DNA of 64,000 nt from Shewanella marinintestina (lineage in GTDB: Bacteria; Pseudomonadota; Gammaproteobacteria; Enterobacterales; Shewanellaceae): contig NZ_JAKILC010000019.1 of NCBI RefSeq assembly GCF_023283845.1, positions 1 to 64,000 of the forward strand, written 5' to 3'. Within the stretch, counting starts at the first letter, position 1, and the number at the start of each line of letters is the position of its first letter. The notes beneath the pieces are model-generated. The model ran no database searches. It had not been told where the DNA came from and saw only the letters and a list, made by a program, of their open reading frames with translations. Shown here in pieces: positions 37,601 through 47,065 of the stretch. The position numbers were made by a program, and so were the translations under genes.

Positions 37601-38008
37601 TTATTTATTGCGTGCTACCAGCTTATCTAGAATGCCGTTAACAAACTTATGTCCATCTTCTGCGCCGAATGCTTTTGCAAGCTCGATAGCTTCGTTAATC
37701 GCTACCTTATAAGGCACATCCTTGCGGAATGTCAGTTCATAAGTTGCGATACGTACAATCGCTTTTTCAACTGGATCCACTTCATCAAGTGGACGAGTCA
37801 CGAATGGAGTAATTAGCTCATCCAATTGACTCTTCTTTGTTGCAACGCCGCCTAAAAGCTCACGAAAGTAAGCGATATCAACGCCAGCAACATCTTGTTC
37901 AGTTAGAAACTCATGCTCAACATCAGCAATATTGTTACCACTTAGCTGCCATGAGTAAATGGCCTGAACGGCTAAACGGCGGGCCTTACGGCGCTCTGAA
38001 GGCTTCAT
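37601..38008 (-). CDS. nusB: Transcription antitermination factor NusB
   Basis: Binds boxA RNA with NusE (S10) in rRNA antitermination complexes. 135 residues, all-helical; the N-terminus KPSERRKARRLAVQAIYSWQ and the C-terminal YKVAINEAIELAKAFG followed by KFVNGILDKL are diagnostic. It lies 14 bp after ribH, the standard ribH-nusB pair. Confidence 0.96.
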   Translation of the reverse strand: MKPSERRKARRLAVQAIYSWQLSGNNIADVEHEFLTEQDVAGVDIAYFRELLGGVATKKSQLDELITPFVTRPLDEVDPVEKAIVRIATYELTFRKDVPYKVAINEAIELAKAFGAEDGHKFVNGILDKLVARNK

Positions 38009-38022
38009 TAAATTGTCCTAAA

Positions 38023-38499
38023 TTACAGCTGTTCTTCAAGTGCTTGCAGAACGTTAACCATTTCTAGCAGACCAAGTGCAGCTTCGCCGCCTTTGTTACC
38101 TGCTTTAGTACCCGAACGCTCAATAGCTTGTTCAATGGTATCTGTGGTTAAAACGCCGAATGAAACAGGAATATCAAACTCAAGTGCAACTTGAGCTAAA
38201 CCTTTATTACATTCGCCTGCAACAAAATCGAAATGAGGTGTACCACCACGGATTACCGCACCTAGTGCGATGATTCCGTCAAATTTTCCGCTAGCCGCAA
38301 CACGACGCGCAGCAAGAGGCAGTTCAACAGCGCCAGGCACTTTAACTACAGTGATATTTTCATCTGCAACTTGGCCAAAACGCTTAAGAGTGTCAACCGC
38401 GCCATCGAGCAAACTATCAACAACAAAGCTGTTAAAACGTGAAACTACGATCGCAACTTTGGCGTTTTTCGATTCGATATTACCTTGAACTACGTTCAT
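38023..38499 (-). CDS. ribH: 6,7-dimethyl-8-ribityllumazine synthase
   Basis: Condenses the ribitylaminouracil and dihydroxybutanone phosphate to lumazine, the penultimate step of riboflavin synthesis. 158 residues with VVSRFNSFVVDSLLDGA, the PGAVELPLAA loop and the conserved catalytic His in GGTPHFDFVA. Between ribBX and nusB in the riboflavin operon. Confidence 0.97.
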   Translation of the reverse strand: MNVVQGNIESKNAKVAIVVSRFNSFVVDSLLDGAVDTLKRFGQVADENITVVKVPGAVELPLAARRVAASGKFDGIIALGAVIRGGTPHFDFVAGECNKGLAQVALEFDIPVSFGVLTTDTIEQAIERSGTKAGNKGGEAALGLLEMVNVLQALEEQL

Positions 38500-38644
38500 T
38501 TATCTTACCTAAATTAGCTTAATTACCCTGCATAGGGACGGAAGAGGCGGTATGATACCACAGCACTCCGCGCTGATCTCTATGCAATTAATAAGAAAAG
38601 TGTGAATTTAAGCCCCAAGTTGACAGTCAACCTGAGGCAAGTAT

Positions 38645-39748
38645 TTATTCTGCTATATAATCAGTTACTTCTAAGCCAAAGCCTGAAAGAGAGTGGTAAC
38701 GCTTTGGCGAGCTCAATAGTCGCATAGTCGTCACACCAACATCAGCCAAAATTTGTGAGCCGACACCCACTTGGCGAGACGTTCCTTTCCAAGGTGCTGC
38801 AGCTGGTGTACTACCGTTATCTTCCGCTTCAAAAGCTTTTACTTTCGCAAGAATGTCGCTGCTGTGTTCATGGTTGCCCAATAACACAAGTACACCGCCT
38901 TCATTACTAATGCGTTCCATTGCTTTTTCTAACGGCCAGCTACGTTGCTGATCACGCTCTGAGTGCAATAGATCATTAAAGGTGTTTTGCAGGTGAACGC
39001 GCACTAATGTGTTTTCGGTCACTTCACCTTTAACCAATACATAATGCAATTGGTTATCGATAGTGTCGCGATAAGTCAGCATCTCAAACTCACCAAAGCG
39101 AGTAGGTAGCTTACATTTTGCTTCACGAACAACACTGGTCTCTTTTGTGTTGCGGTATTCGATTAGGTCAGCAATAGTGCCCATCTTCAAACCGTGCTTC
39201 TCAGCGAAGATCTCTAGATCTGGACGACGCGCCATAGTGCCGTCGTCATTTAAAATTTCAACAATCACTGATGATGGCTCAAAACCAGCAAGACGCGCTA
39301 AATCACAACCTGCTTCTGTATGGCCTGCACGGATAAGTACCCCGCCTTCTTGCGCCATCAACGGGAAGATATGGCCTGGCTGCACGATATCAGCAGGCTT
39401 AGCATCTTTACCAACAGCGGCAAGCACAGTTACTGCACGATCTTGCGCTGAGATACCTGTAGTGACCCCTTCAGCCGCTTCAATAGAAACAGTAAAGTTC
39501 GTCGAGAACTGGGCGTTATTGTTAGTTACCATTAACGGCAAGTTCAATTGCTGACAACGTGCTTTAGTTAGTGTTTGGCAGATAAGGCCGCGACCAAAAG
39601 TAGCCATAAAGTTCACCGCTTCTGGCGTCACCATGTCAGCAGCCATAATTAGGTCGCCTTCATTTTCTCTGTCTTCGTCATCCATCAAGATGACCATCTT
39701 ACCTAGACGAATATCTTCGATGATCTCTTCTATACTATGTAACGCCAT
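38645..39748 (-). CDS. ribBX: 3,4-dihydroxy-2-butanone 4-phosphate synthase with degenerate RibA domain
   Basis: The N-terminal RibB domain (about 1-205) makes dihydroxybutanone phosphate from ribulose 5-phosphate; its loop DDEDRENEGDLIMAADMV and RAGHTEAGCDLARLAG are intact. The C-terminal part (about 210-367) aligns with GTP cyclohydrolase II but lacks the three zinc cysteines: where RibA has a C-x10-C-x-C arrangement this protein has RVHLQNTFNDLLHSERDQ. This is the RibBX type described in Proteobacteria, so GTP cyclohydrolase II activity is not expected. I choose the ATG giving MALHSIEEIIEDI, 12 codons inside the open frame; 367 residues. No FMN riboswitch is seen in the 153 bp upstream. 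Confidence 0.92.
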   Translation of the reverse strand: MALHSIEEIIEDIRLGKMVILMDDEDRENEGDLIMAADMVTPEAVNFMATFGRGLICQTLTKARCQQLNLPLMVTNNNAQFSTNFTVSIEAAEGVTTGISAQDRAVTVLAAVGKDAKPADIVQPGHIFPLMAQEGGVLIRAGHTEAGCDLARLAGFEPSSVIVEILNDDGTMARRPDLEIFAEKHGLKMGTIADLIEYRNTKETSVVREAKCKLPTRFGEFEMLTYRDTIDNQLHYVLVKGEVTENTLVRVHLQNTFNDLLHSERDQQRSWPLEKAMERISNEGGVLVLLGNHEHSSDILAKVKAFEAEDNGSTPAAAPWKGTSRQVGVGSQILADVGVTTMRLLSSPKRYHSLSGFGLEVTDYIAE

Positions 39749-39901
39749 GTTCAGACCTTTATTTTTTGCCACTACAATGAACAACTTGCATCGAGGTCAA
39801 TGCTCTCTTGTAGTGAGTTATTAATGATTATTCTTGTATCTTCCGCTTAATATAAGCTGATTAAGACAAATTTAATCGCCAAAATAGCCTTAAGCCAGTA
39901 T

Positions 39902-40567
39902 TTATCTTAAAAATCCTGAGCGAGCTAACAGTTCCATAGTCACTTCAGACTTAGGTTTACTGTCTTGCGCTTGACTGCCATAGCTCATCAAACGCTCTAA
40001 ATGTCTTGCAATTAAGTCCACTTCAATGTTAACGCTATCACCAGCTTTAAGATCCACTAATGTAGTTTCACCAGCTGTATGCGGCACAATAGTCAGTCTA
40101 AACTTATGCCCTTGCACCTCGTTAACCGTTAAGCTGACACCATCAATAGTTATTGAGCCTTTATGAGCGATATAACGCCCCAGCTCTGATGGTGGAGATA
40201 ACCAAAACTCAATAGCTTGACCGCGAAATTGCCTATCGTCCACATGAGCAATACCGTCCACGTGGCCACTTACCATATGCCCGCCTAAACGAGTCGTTGG
40301 TGTCACCGCTTTTTCAAGGTTAACGGCTTTTCCTACTTGATAATGAGAGAAACCCGTCAAAGTTACGGTTTCGGCAGAGATATCTGCTACATAACCATCG
40401 CTCATGAGTTCGACTACGGTTAGACATACGCCGTTAGTGGCAATACTGTCACCCAGTTTAACGTCTGATAAATCTAATTTGCCGCTGGCAACGGTTAAGC
40501 GAATGTCGTCACCGCGACGTTCTACTTTTCTTAAATGACCAACAGACTCAATAATCCCAGTAAACAT
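39902..40567 (-). CDS. ribE: Riboflavin synthase alpha subunit
   Basis: Dismutates two lumazine molecules to riboflavin. 221 residues with two internally homologous lumazine-binding repeats: the N-terminal MFTGIIESVGHLRKVE with GDSIATNGVCLTV, and a second with GSITIDGVSLTVNEV. It begins 3 bp after the ribD stop, so it is coupled to ribD. Called ribE or ribC depending on species. Confidence 0.96.
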   Translation of the reverse strand: MFTGIIESVGHLRKVERRGDDIRLTVASGKLDLSDVKLGDSIATNGVCLTVVELMSDGYVADISAETVTLTGFSHYQVGKAVNLEKAVTPTTRLGGHMVSGHVDGIAHVDDRQFRGQAIEFWLSPPSELGRYIAHKGSITIDGVSLTVNEVQGHKFRLTIVPHTAGETTLVDLKAGDSVNIEVDLIARHLERLMSYGSQAQDSKPKSEVTMELLARSGFLR

Positions 40568-40570
40568 AGA

Positions 40571-41692
40571 TTAATTACTCACTCTTAACGTTAAGCGGGT
40601 ATCTTTGCCCACTTTACGTTCATCGATTAGGTTGATTCGCGGGATGTCTGACATCGTTTGGAAATCATCTAGCGTAAGTAAATTACGCCCATGCCCGCCT
40701 AAAATCTTCATCGCTTGATACAATACCAATTCATCAGCCAAGCCTTGGTTCAACACTGCGCCAGCCAAGGTTGCTCCCGCTTCTATCAATACAGAATTAC
40801 ACGTTTTACCCAGTAGAGTTAACAAAGCCTGCAAGTCTATGCGGTCATTAACGGTTGGTAATACTTGTTGCGACACATGTGCAGGCCAAGCAGCTTGAAC
40901 ATTTGAAGGGTAAGGTTTGCTACTCACCAATAACACTGGCGAAGCTTGCTTAAATAAGTTTAGCTCAGCACCAAGACGCGCTTGCGTATCGACGACAACA
41001 CGCAACGGTTGATGGATTTCAGCAGGTGCGAGTTGATTTGCCAACCAGCCTAACTCGCTATGACGCACATTAAGACTTGGGTCATCAGCGAGAATAGTTT
41101 CAACGCCAGTAACCAATGCACAATGCCGCGCACGAAGTCGCTGTACATCGCTGCGTGCTTCAGGGCCTGTTATCCACTTAGACACACCATTTGATAATGC
41201 AGTCTTGCCATCAAGACTTGCTGCAAGCTTTACTGTTACCCAAGGCAACCCCATTTGCATGCGTTTTAAAAAGCCCAAGTTAACCTGCTTTGCCTCTTCA
41301 GTCAGCAAGCCAACATCCACTTGAATCCCTGCATCGCGTAGCATAGCAATACCGCGGCCAGACACCTCAGGATTAGGGTCGGTTACAGCAATAACCACCC
41401 GACTAACACCATGCTCTATTAATGCTTTAGCACAAGGCGGAGTGCGGCCATAATGGCTGCATGGCTCAAGCGTGACATAAGCAGTAGCGTCTTTAGCATC
41501 ATCCCCTGCCATGTTTAACGCATAGACTTCAGCATGAGGACCACCAGCACGGATATGATAACCTTCACCGACGATTACGCCATCTTTAACGATAACGCTA
41601 CCTACACTAGGATTTGGACGGGTGGTGTACATGCCTTTTTGTGCCAACTGAATGGCAAGGCTCATCATTTGACTATCTTCGCTAGACCACAT
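40571..41692 (-). CDS. ribD: Bifunctional riboflavin deaminase/reductase RibD
   Basis: Performs the second and third steps of riboflavin synthesis. The N-terminal deaminase domain (about 1-145) has the zinc motifs HAEVYALNMAG and PCSHYGRTPPC; the C-terminal reductase domain (about 150-373) uses NADPH and has KLAASLDGKTA and LIEAGATLAGAVL. I choose the ATG giving MWSSEDSQMM, which aligns with E. coli RibD; a GTG 21 codons upstream is also open. 373 residues. It follows nrdR, an arrangement conserved in gammaproteobacteria. Confidence 0.94.
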   Translation of the reverse strand: MWSSEDSQMMSLAIQLAQKGMYTTRPNPSVGSVIVKDGVIVGEGYHIRAGGPHAEVYALNMAGDDAKDATAYVTLEPCSHYGRTPPCAKALIEHGVSRVVIAVTDPNPEVSGRGIAMLRDAGIQVDVGLLTEEAKQVNLGFLKRMQMGLPWVTVKLAASLDGKTALSNGVSKWITGPEARSDVQRLRARHCALVTGVETILADDPSLNVRHSELGWLANQLAPAEIHQPLRVVVDTQARLGAELNLFKQASPVLLVSSKPYPSNVQAAWPAHVSQQVLPTVNDRIDLQALLTLLGKTCNSVLIEAGATLAGAVLNQGLADELVLYQAMKILGGHGRNLLTLDDFQTMSDIPRINLIDERKVGKDTRLTLRVSN

Positions 41693-41772
41693 AATGGCGG
41701 CAATTCCGATTGTTGATTTGATGGAGAGCCCAGTCGTGAACTGCGCCCTTGTCACTTAGATTACTTTCTAGG

Positions 41773-42222
41773 TTATTTTTGTAGCTTAGCGATAGCGTCG
41801 CCAAACTCTGAAACATCTTCAAAAGCGCGATAAACTGAAGCAAAACGAATATAGGCAACTTTATCTAAGTTAACCAACTGTTCCATCATCAAGTTACCGA
41901 TCATTTCAGATTTCACTTCACGTTCACCTGTGGCGCGCAAAGTCGATTTAATCTTAGTCAATGCCTGCTCAATTTGATCCATTGATACAGGTCTTTTCTC
42001 TACGGCTCTTAACATGCCACCACGCAGCTTTTCTTCATCAAAAGGCTGGCGACTACCGTCTTGCTTTACCACACGCGGCATCACTAACTCCGCGCCTTCA
42101 AAAGTAGTAAAACGTTCGTGACACTGAACACACTCTCTACGTCGACGCACCTGGTGGCCGTCAGCGACTAATCGCGAATCAATCACTTTTGTGTCAGTTG
42201 CGCTACAAAATGGACAATGCAT
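41773..42222 (-). CDS. nrdR: Transcriptional repressor NrdR
   Basis: An ATP/dATP-responsive repressor of ribonucleotide reductase genes. 149 residues: zinc ribbon with CPFC (residues 3-6) and CVQC (31-34), then an ATP-cone domain (about 49-139, VVKQDGSRQPFDEEKLRGGM). No ribonucleotide reductase gene is in the window. It heads the riboflavin operon and lies downstream of glyA, whose terminator separates them. Confidence 0.97.
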   Translation of the reverse strand: MHCPFCSATDTKVIDSRLVADGHQVRRRRECVQCHERFTTFEGAELVMPRVVKQDGSRQPFDEEKLRGGMLRAVEKRPVSMDQIEQALTKIKSTLRATGEREVKSEMIGNLMMEQLVNLDKVAYIRFASVYRAFEDVSEFGDAIAKLQK

Positions 42223-42317
42223 TTAGCCTCCGGTTAGAAATTAGGTCGTTTCACTCACTGGATTTAGCTAAACCTCAGAAAGTAGACTCGAATCAAAAGT
42301 ATGCTTGAATACAAACA

Positions 42318-42343
42318 AAAATGGCCGCATAAATGCGGCCATT
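42318..42343 (-). terminator. glyA terminator
   Basis: A 10-bp stem ATGGCCGCAT / ATGCGGCCAT with an AA loop and an A-run on the plus-strand left flank (T-run on the minus strand), 27 bp past the glyA stop. Confidence 0.85.
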
Positions 42344-42370
42344 GGAGTCTACCTGATTTAACCCTTAAGG

Positions 42371-43627
42371 TTAACCGTAAACAGGGAACTTAGCGCACAA
42401 TTCTAGAACCTGAGCCTTAACGCGCTCGCTAACGGCTAGATCTGAAATGTCGTCTAAGATGTCACACATCCAGTTAGTCAGTAACACTGACTCTTCTTCA
42501 CCAAAACCACGACGAGTGATTGCTGGAGAACCAATACGTAGACCAGATGTCACAAATGGTGAACGAGGATCGTTTGGCACTGAGTTTTTGTTTACTGTGA
42601 TGTTAGCGTTACCTAGGGCAGCGTCAGCATCTTTACCAGTGATATCTTTGCTGATTAAATCAAGCAAGAACAGATGGTTGTCAGTACCGCCAGATACCAC
42701 ATCGTAGCCACGCTCGATGAAAGTACGTGCCATTGCTTTAGCGTTAACAACAACTTGCTCTTGGTAAGTGGTGAACTCTGGGTCTAGTGCTTCTTTAAAT
42801 GCAACCGCTTTAGCAGCGATAACGTGCATTAAAGGACCACCTTGACCGCCAGGGAATACCGCAGAGTTTAGCTTCTTGTAGATATCTTCATCGTTGATAG
42901 CAGAAAGAATCAAACCACCACGAGGACCTGCAAGCGTCTTATGGGTTGTTGTAGTGACAACGTGTGCGTGTGGCATTGGGCTTGGGTAGATACCTGCTGC
43001 AACTAGACCGGCAACGTGAGCCATATCAACAAATAAATATGCGCCAACTTTGTCAGCGATTTCGCGGAACTTGCCCCAATCAATGATGCCAGAGTAAGCG
43101 CTGAAGCCCGCAATAATCATCTTTGGTTGATGCTCAACAGCAAGACGTTCCACTTCAGCGTAATCAATCTTACCTGTTGTTTCGTCAATACCGTACTGAA
43201 CTGCATTGTATAGCTTACCAGAGAAGCTTACATGAGAACCGTGAGTCAAGTGACCACCGTGCGCTAGGCTCATACCAAGAACGGTATCGCCGCCTTGAAG
43301 CAGTGCCATAAATACGGCCGCATTAGCTTGTGAACCAGAGTGTGGCTGCACGTTTGCGTAAGTCGCGCCGAATAGCTCTTTTGCACGAGAAATAGCAAGC
43401 TCTTCAACAATATCTACATGCTCACAACCACCGTAGTAACGCTTACCAGGGTAACCTTCAGCATATTTGTTAGTTAGCTGTGTACCTTGCGCTTCGATAA
43501 CACGAGGACTAGTGTAGTTTTCTGAAGCAATGAGTTCGATGTGCTCTTCTTGGCGGCGCGTTTCATCTTCAATTGCTGCAAATAGTTGTGGATCGTAATC
43601 CGCGATATTCATATCTTTTTTCAGCAT
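42371..43627 (-). CDS. glyA: Serine hydroxymethyltransferase
   Basis: A PLP enzyme interconverting serine and glycine with transfer of a one-carbon unit to tetrahydrofolate. 418 residues; ELIASENYTSPRV and the PLP-lysine motif HVVTTTTHKTLAGPRGG (Lys near residue 230) are intact. MLKKDMNIADYD matches the E. coli N-terminus. It is divergent from ettA and followed by its own terminator before nrdR. Confidence 0.98.
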   Translation of the reverse strand: MLKKDMNIADYDPQLFAAIEDETRRQEEHIELIASENYTSPRVIEAQGTQLTNKYAEGYPGKRYYGGCEHVDIVEELAISRAKELFGATYANVQPHSGSQANAAVFMALLQGGDTVLGMSLAHGGHLTHGSHVSFSGKLYNAVQYGIDETTGKIDYAEVERLAVEHQPKMIIAGFSAYSGIIDWGKFREIADKVGAYLFVDMAHVAGLVAAGIYPSPMPHAHVVTTTTHKTLAGPRGGLILSAINDEDIYKKLNSAVFPGGQGGPLMHVIAAKAVAFKEALDPEFTTYQEQVVVNAKAMARTFIERGYDVVSGGTDNHLFLLDLISKDITGKDADAALGNANITVNKNSVPNDPRSPFVTSGLRIGSPAITRRGFGEEESVLLTNWMCDILDDISDLAVSERVKAQVLELCAKFPVYG

Positions 43628-43907
43628 TACTCACTCCAGCTGTAAAATTGTTCTAGTAGGGTTGCGCGGTATGATACAGCGCATTCGATCACAATCCCAG
43701 TATTTACAACATGAAATTACTTGCAATTCTAGATGAGTGAGTTTTGTAAAAAGCACTAATAGCAGCTAACAACAAGTAAATATTGTTATGACCGATATCA
43801 AGCTGACACACACTGAAACTGCGCGAATTCAGATTTAAGTTCTGCATTGAATCGAGTAGAATTGCCAGCAATCAACATAGAAAAAATACAATCAAAGAGA
43901 ATTAAAC

Positions 43908-45575
43908 ATGGCTCAATTTGTATATAGCATGCTTAGAGTGGGCAAGATTGTCCCACCTAAAAAACAGATCTTAAAAGACATCTCATTAAGCTTTTTCCCT
44001 GGCGCTAAAATCGGTGTTTTGGGTCTTAACGGCTCTGGTAAGTCTACCCTACTTCGCATCATGGCGGGTCTTGATACTGAAATTGAGGGTGAAGCTCGCC
44101 CAATGCAAGATCTTAAAATTGGTTACCTACCGCAGGAACCAAAGCTAGATCCAAACCAAACAGTTCGTGAAGCCGTTGAAGAAGCCGTTGCAGACGCCAA
44201 AAACGCCCTAGTACGTTTAGATGAAGTCTATGCACTTTATGCTGAGCCTGATGCAGATTTTGACGCACTTGCAAAAGAGCAAGGTGAATTAGAGTCAATA
44301 ATCCAATCTCAAGATGCGCACAATCTAGATGTGGTTTTAGACCGTGCAGCTAACGCACTGCGTCTTCCTGATTGGGATGAGAAGATTGAAGTGCTATCAG
44401 GTGGTGAACGTCGCCGTGTAGCGATTTGTCGTCTGCTACTAGAAAAGCCTGACATGCTGTTACTTGACGAACCAACCAACCACTTGGATGCGGAATCGGT
44501 TGCATGGTTAGAACGTTTCTTACAAGAGTACACGGGTACTGTTGTGGCAATTACCCACGATAGATACTTCCTTGATAACGCAGCAGGCTGGATCTTAGAA
44601 CTTGACCGTGGTGAAGGTATTCCATGGGAAGGAAACTACTCTTCTTGGCTTGAGCAGAAAGATGCCCGTCTAACGCAAGAATCTGCCACTGAAAGCGCAC
44701 GTCAAAAGACTATCGCCAAAGAGCTTGAATGGGTACGTCAAGGCGCTAAAGGCCGTCAGTCTAAAGGTAAAGCACGTATGGCTCGCTTCGAAGAGCTTAA
44801 TACTAACGACTACCAAAAGCGTAACGAAACCAACGAACTCTTTATTCCGCCAGGACCGCGCTTAGGTGACAAGGTTATCGAAATCAATAACCTGACAAAA
44901 TCTTATGGCGACCGCGTACTGATTGATAACTTGAGCTTCTCAGTACCAAAAGGCGCAATCGTCGGTATTATCGGTGCTAACGGTGCGGGTAAATCAACAT
45001 TATTTAAGATGATTTCCGGCGTTGAGCAGCCAGATAGCGGCACCGTAGAGCTCGGTGAGTCTGTTCAAATCGCATCGGTTGAACAGTTCCGTGATTCAAT
45101 GAACGATAAGAACACGGTTTGGCAAGAGATCTCTGACGGCCAAGACATTATGCGTATCAACAACACTGAAATTCCAAGCCGCGCTTATGTAGGCCGCTTT
45201 AACTTCCGTGGTGGCGATCAGCAAAAGATCATCGGTACATTGTCAGGTGGTGAACGTAACCGAGTGCATTTAGCTAAGCTTCTACAAGCTGGCGGTAACG
45301 TACTGTTACTGGATGAGCCAACCAACGACTTAGACGTTGAAACATTGCGTGCACTTGAAGAAGCACTACTTGAGTTCCCAGGTTGTGCCATGGTGATTTC
45401 ACACGACCGTTGGTTCTTAGATAGAATCGCAACTCACATCCTAGACTACCGCGACGAAGGTAAAGTTAACTTCTATGAAGGTAACTACACTGAGTACTCA
45501 ACATGGTTGAAAGAAACCATGGGTACAGACGTTGTTGAGCCGCATCGCTTAAAGTACAAGCGTATGGTTAAGTAA
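43908..45575 (+). CDS. ettA: Energy-dependent translational throttle protein EttA
   Basis: An ABC-F ATPase that binds the ribosomal E site and gates entry into elongation according to ATP/ADP ratio. 555 residues with two ABC domains: Walker A GLNGSGKST and GANGAGKST, signatures LSGGERRRVAICRLLLEKP and LSGGERNRVHLAKLL, and two DEPTN Walker B motifs. The arm insertion in the first domain and the basic linker KGRQSKGKARMARFEELN are characteristic. Monocistronic, with a terminator 18 bp downstream. Confidence 0.97.
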   Translation: MAQFVYSMLRVGKIVPPKKQILKDISLSFFPGAKIGVLGLNGSGKSTLLRIMAGLDTEIEGEARPMQDLKIGYLPQEPKLDPNQTVREAVEEAVADAKNALVRLDEVYALYAEPDADFDALAKEQGELESIIQSQDAHNLDVVLDRAANALRLPDWDEKIEVLSGGERRRVAICRLLLEKPDMLLLDEPTNHLDAESVAWLERFLQEYTGTVVAITHDRYFLDNAAGWILELDRGEGIPWEGNYSSWLEQKDARLTQESATESARQKTIAKELEWVRQGAKGRQSKGKARMARFEELNTNDYQKRNETNELFIPPGPRLGDKVIEINNLTKSYGDRVLIDNLSFSVPKGAIVGIIGANGAGKSTLFKMISGVEQPDSGTVELGESVQIASVEQFRDSMNDKNTVWQEISDGQDIMRINNTEIPSRAYVGRFNFRGGDQQKIIGTLSGGERNRVHLAKLLQAGGNVLLLDEPTNDLDVETLRALEEALLEFPGCAMVISHDRWFLDRIATHILDYRDEGKVNFYEGNYTEYSTWLKETMGTDVVEPHRLKYKRMVK

Positions 45576-45593
45576 CACTCATCGTACATATTC

Positions 45594-45618
45594 AAAGGAG
45601 GCTTAAGCCTCCTTTTTT
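45594..45618 (+). terminator. ettA terminator
   Basis: A 9-bp stem AAAGGAGGC / GCCTCCTTT with a TTAA loop followed by T residues. Confidence 0.9.
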
Positions 45619-45857
45619 ATTGTTCTAAAACAATCAATCCGCCTGCAGCCCCAATTTCCAGTACAAATATAACAAGCGCTCTTTTATTAAGCCAAAGATC
45701 CTCCACTCGAGAAGCACAAATATTTTGCATTTCGGCAACAAAATCCTTATTAAATATGCCAAAATGCCAATTGGTATAAATTAACCAATTAAAACGGCAG
45801 CAGTTTCCCTGTCTCTAAAATAATAAAAATGCATTTACATCAGTAAGGCTGCAATTA

Positions 45858-47009
45858 ATGGACAAGAATGCAATGGACGATAAAACTCGCTTATCTCAGG
45901 CTAACAGCAGTGCCACTAGTGCCCCCTCAATAACCACTCAAGAGCCTGCTATTCCAGCCAAAAAATCAACCGGCTTTTTAAACAGCATTAACCATTTTCG
46001 CGGTATTGCGATTATCTTTATTGTGATGGCGCATTGTTACCGCCCTGCGGGCTGGGAAGTGGAAACCTTTGCCGACAAAGCTTGGTTTAACTTGATGATG
46101 AACGGCACGGTCTTTTTTGTGTTTATCTCAGGCTTTTTGTTCCACCATGTGTTCTATCACCGCTGGGACTACAAAAAGTATATGAAAAGCAAAACTAAAT
46201 TTGTTTTCCTCCCCTACTTAATTTTGTCTTTACCTTGGATTGTTTGGCACCTTACTGTAGGGACCGACCCGATGATGCACAAGGAGATGGCAGATATTAC
46301 AGGCCCTGCCGCGGCTGCAAGCTGGTATGTCATAACCGGTCGTACCCTGACTGCATATTGGTATATCCCCATGGGAATGATGTTATTCGCCTTGTCGCCT
46401 TGGGTCATGTATCTCATTAAAAAACAGCAAGTCCTCTACTACGCTATTCCTCTGTTAGTCATTGCGATCATGGTACATAGACCCATTTCAAACCTAAATG
46501 CGATTCAATCTTTAGTCTACTTCTTGCCCGTCTATTTACTTGGAGTTTGGGGCTCAGCCCATCGCGATAAACTGTTCCCTTTTATCGATAAATATTGGCT
46601 CGCTATGCTAATAACAGGTATTGCCCTAGCCCTTATACAAGCGCAATACTTTGGTGCGGGAACACTAAATAAAGCCCCATTTGAAATGACAGTGCCTGAC
46701 TTAATGTTGCCGCAAAAAATCTTGCTCACGCTAGTAATATTGGCGATTTTAAACAAGTTTGAGCATATCTCGATTGCACCACTGCAAAAGTTAGCTGAGG
46801 TCAGCTTTGCCATTTACTTTATTCACCCTTGGATCACCACTCCATGGTGGATGCTCTATGACAGTCCAGATCTATTTGGCCTTGCCGGTAAAGGAAATGT
46901 GTTTACCACCTTATTAGTTACCTTGGGCGTGATTGCGATTTCCTACGTTATTGCAATCATCATCAAGAAGTTACTGAGTAAGCGCAGCCGTTATTTAATT
47001 GGCTGGTAA
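45858..47009 (+). CDS. Acyltransferase 3 family membrane protein
   Basis: 383 residues. A soluble Ser/Thr/Pro-rich N-terminus (about 1-40) is followed by about ten membrane segments. The first helix has the family pattern NHFRGIAIIFIVMAHC with the probable catalytic His, and a second conserved block IYFIHPW lies near the C-terminus. Family members move acetyl or other acyl groups onto surface sugars or lipids; no substrate can be assigned. AAGG stands 9 bp before the ATG. It lies 57 bp upstream of the phosphatase gene and may form an operon with it. No glycan genes adjoin. Confidence 0.85.
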   Translation: MDKNAMDDKTRLSQANSSATSAPSITTQEPAIPAKKSTGFLNSINHFRGIAIIFIVMAHCYRPAGWEVETFADKAWFNLMMNGTVFFVFISGFLFHHVFYHRWDYKKYMKSKTKFVFLPYLILSLPWIVWHLTVGTDPMMHKEMADITGPAAAASWYVITGRTLTAYWYIPMGMMLFALSPWVMYLIKKQQVLYYAIPLLVIAIMVHRPISNLNAIQSLVYFLPVYLLGVWGSAHRDKLFPFIDKYWLAMLITGIALALIQAQYFGAGTLNKAPFEMTVPDLMLPQKILLTLVILAILNKFEHISIAPLQKLAEVSFAIYFIHPWITTPWWMLYDSPDLFGLAGKGNVFTTLLVTLGVIAISYVIAIIIKKLLSKRSRYLIGW

Positions 47010-47065
47010 ATAACTTATTACCTTGAAAAACTTGATTTAAAGACACAAAAATAAGAAGTACAACA

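Noticed and set aside
39749..39901. Possible FMN riboswitch upstream of ribBX
   Set aside because: None of the conserved FMN-riboswitch segments could be found on the minus strand.
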